DNA of 5,483 nt from Gammaproteobacteria bacterium (GTDB lineage Bacteria; Pseudomonadota; Gammaproteobacteria; Arenicellales; Poriferihabitantaceae), in NCBI GenBank assembly GCA_020027415.1, contig JAHRAW010000146.1, positions 1 to 5,483 on the forward strand, read 5' to 3'. Below, piece after piece: positions 5,440 through 5,483 of this stretch (its first letter is position 1; each line of letters opens with the position of its first letter). The notes beneath the pieces are model-generated. The model was not told the origin of the DNA and ran no database searches. It worked only from the letters and a program-made list of their open reading frames with translations. Made by a program: the position numbers and the translations under genes.

Positions 5440-5483
5440 ATGACCATTTGTCATGCCAAGAAATTTATTTGGTTTCGGGTCGC
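5440..5483 (+). CDS. 5' end of a possible sulfotransferase-family protein, cut off by the window edge
   Basis: From the ATG at 5440 the frame reads MTICHAKKFIWFRVA and remains open at the last base. A start of this kind (short Thr/Ile/Ser-His opening, basic residue, KFI-aromatic-aromatic-R/H-V-A/P) resembles the beginning of Sulfotransfer_2-type proteins. In those proteins the segment is strand one and leads straight into the PAPS-binding loop (usually a PKTG/PKTAGTS-like sequence), which would lie just beyond the edge here. Only 14 full codons are visible, so this is a pattern-based guess. The same frame is open back to 5173, with alternative ATG starts at 5224 and 5302, but those upstream codons look non-coding in usage. 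A six-base inverted repeat, CATGAC and GTCATG (5439-5455), overlaps the start codon. No Shine-Dalgarno is seen. Confidence 0.35.
   Translation, partial: MTICHAKKFIWFRV

Overview
The window is a visibly GC-rich stretch of ordinary proteobacterial chromosome. The best guess is a gammaproteobacterium or a related member of the Pseudomonadota. This rests on a long-form, two-ACT-domain biosynthetic threonine deaminase close to enterobacterial IlvA, a TolC-type outer-membrane channel, and a Pcm-like methyltransferase directly in front of tolC. I did not find a phage, a transposon, a CRISPR array, an rRNA or a tRNA.

Layout. Positions 3-1559 (minus strand) hold a complete ilvA. Positions 1560-1882 are a divergent intergenic region with a 13-bp palindromic TATA element and an extended -10 box placed to serve the rightward genes. 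From 1883 to 4940 three plus-strand genes are packed head to tail and are probably one operon. They are a Pcm-family methyltransferase (1883-2548), tolC (2548-3939, sharing one base with the methyltransferase stop codon) and a zinc-independent quinone-oxidoreductase-like dehydrogenase (3948-4940, 8 bases after tolC). From 4941 to about 5439 there is no convincing gene. That stretch holds a small hairpin just after the operon, an AT-rich island with repeated TTGAAAATTGA units, and a distant inverted repeat. At the right edge a reading frame opens whose first residues (MTICHAKKFIWFRVA) resemble the start of sulfotransferase-family proteins; it runs off the window.

How the genes relate. ilvA makes 2-oxobutanoate for isoleucine synthesis and is transcribed away from the others. 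In the rightward cluster TolC is the outer-membrane exit duct for tripartite efflux or type I secretion, but no inner-membrane pump or adaptor is present here. The methyltransferase and the oxidoreductase are cytoplasmic. Their physical link to tolC suggests shared transcription rather than a proven shared pathway.

The most useful second looks are: the basic His/Arg-rich insertion in IlvA; the departure of the methyltransferase from the repair-enzyme active-site motif; the lack of a recognisable Shine-Dalgarno sequence before every start; the repeat-bearing AT island; and the truncated frame at the right edge. I see no clear evidence of a new multi-gene system.
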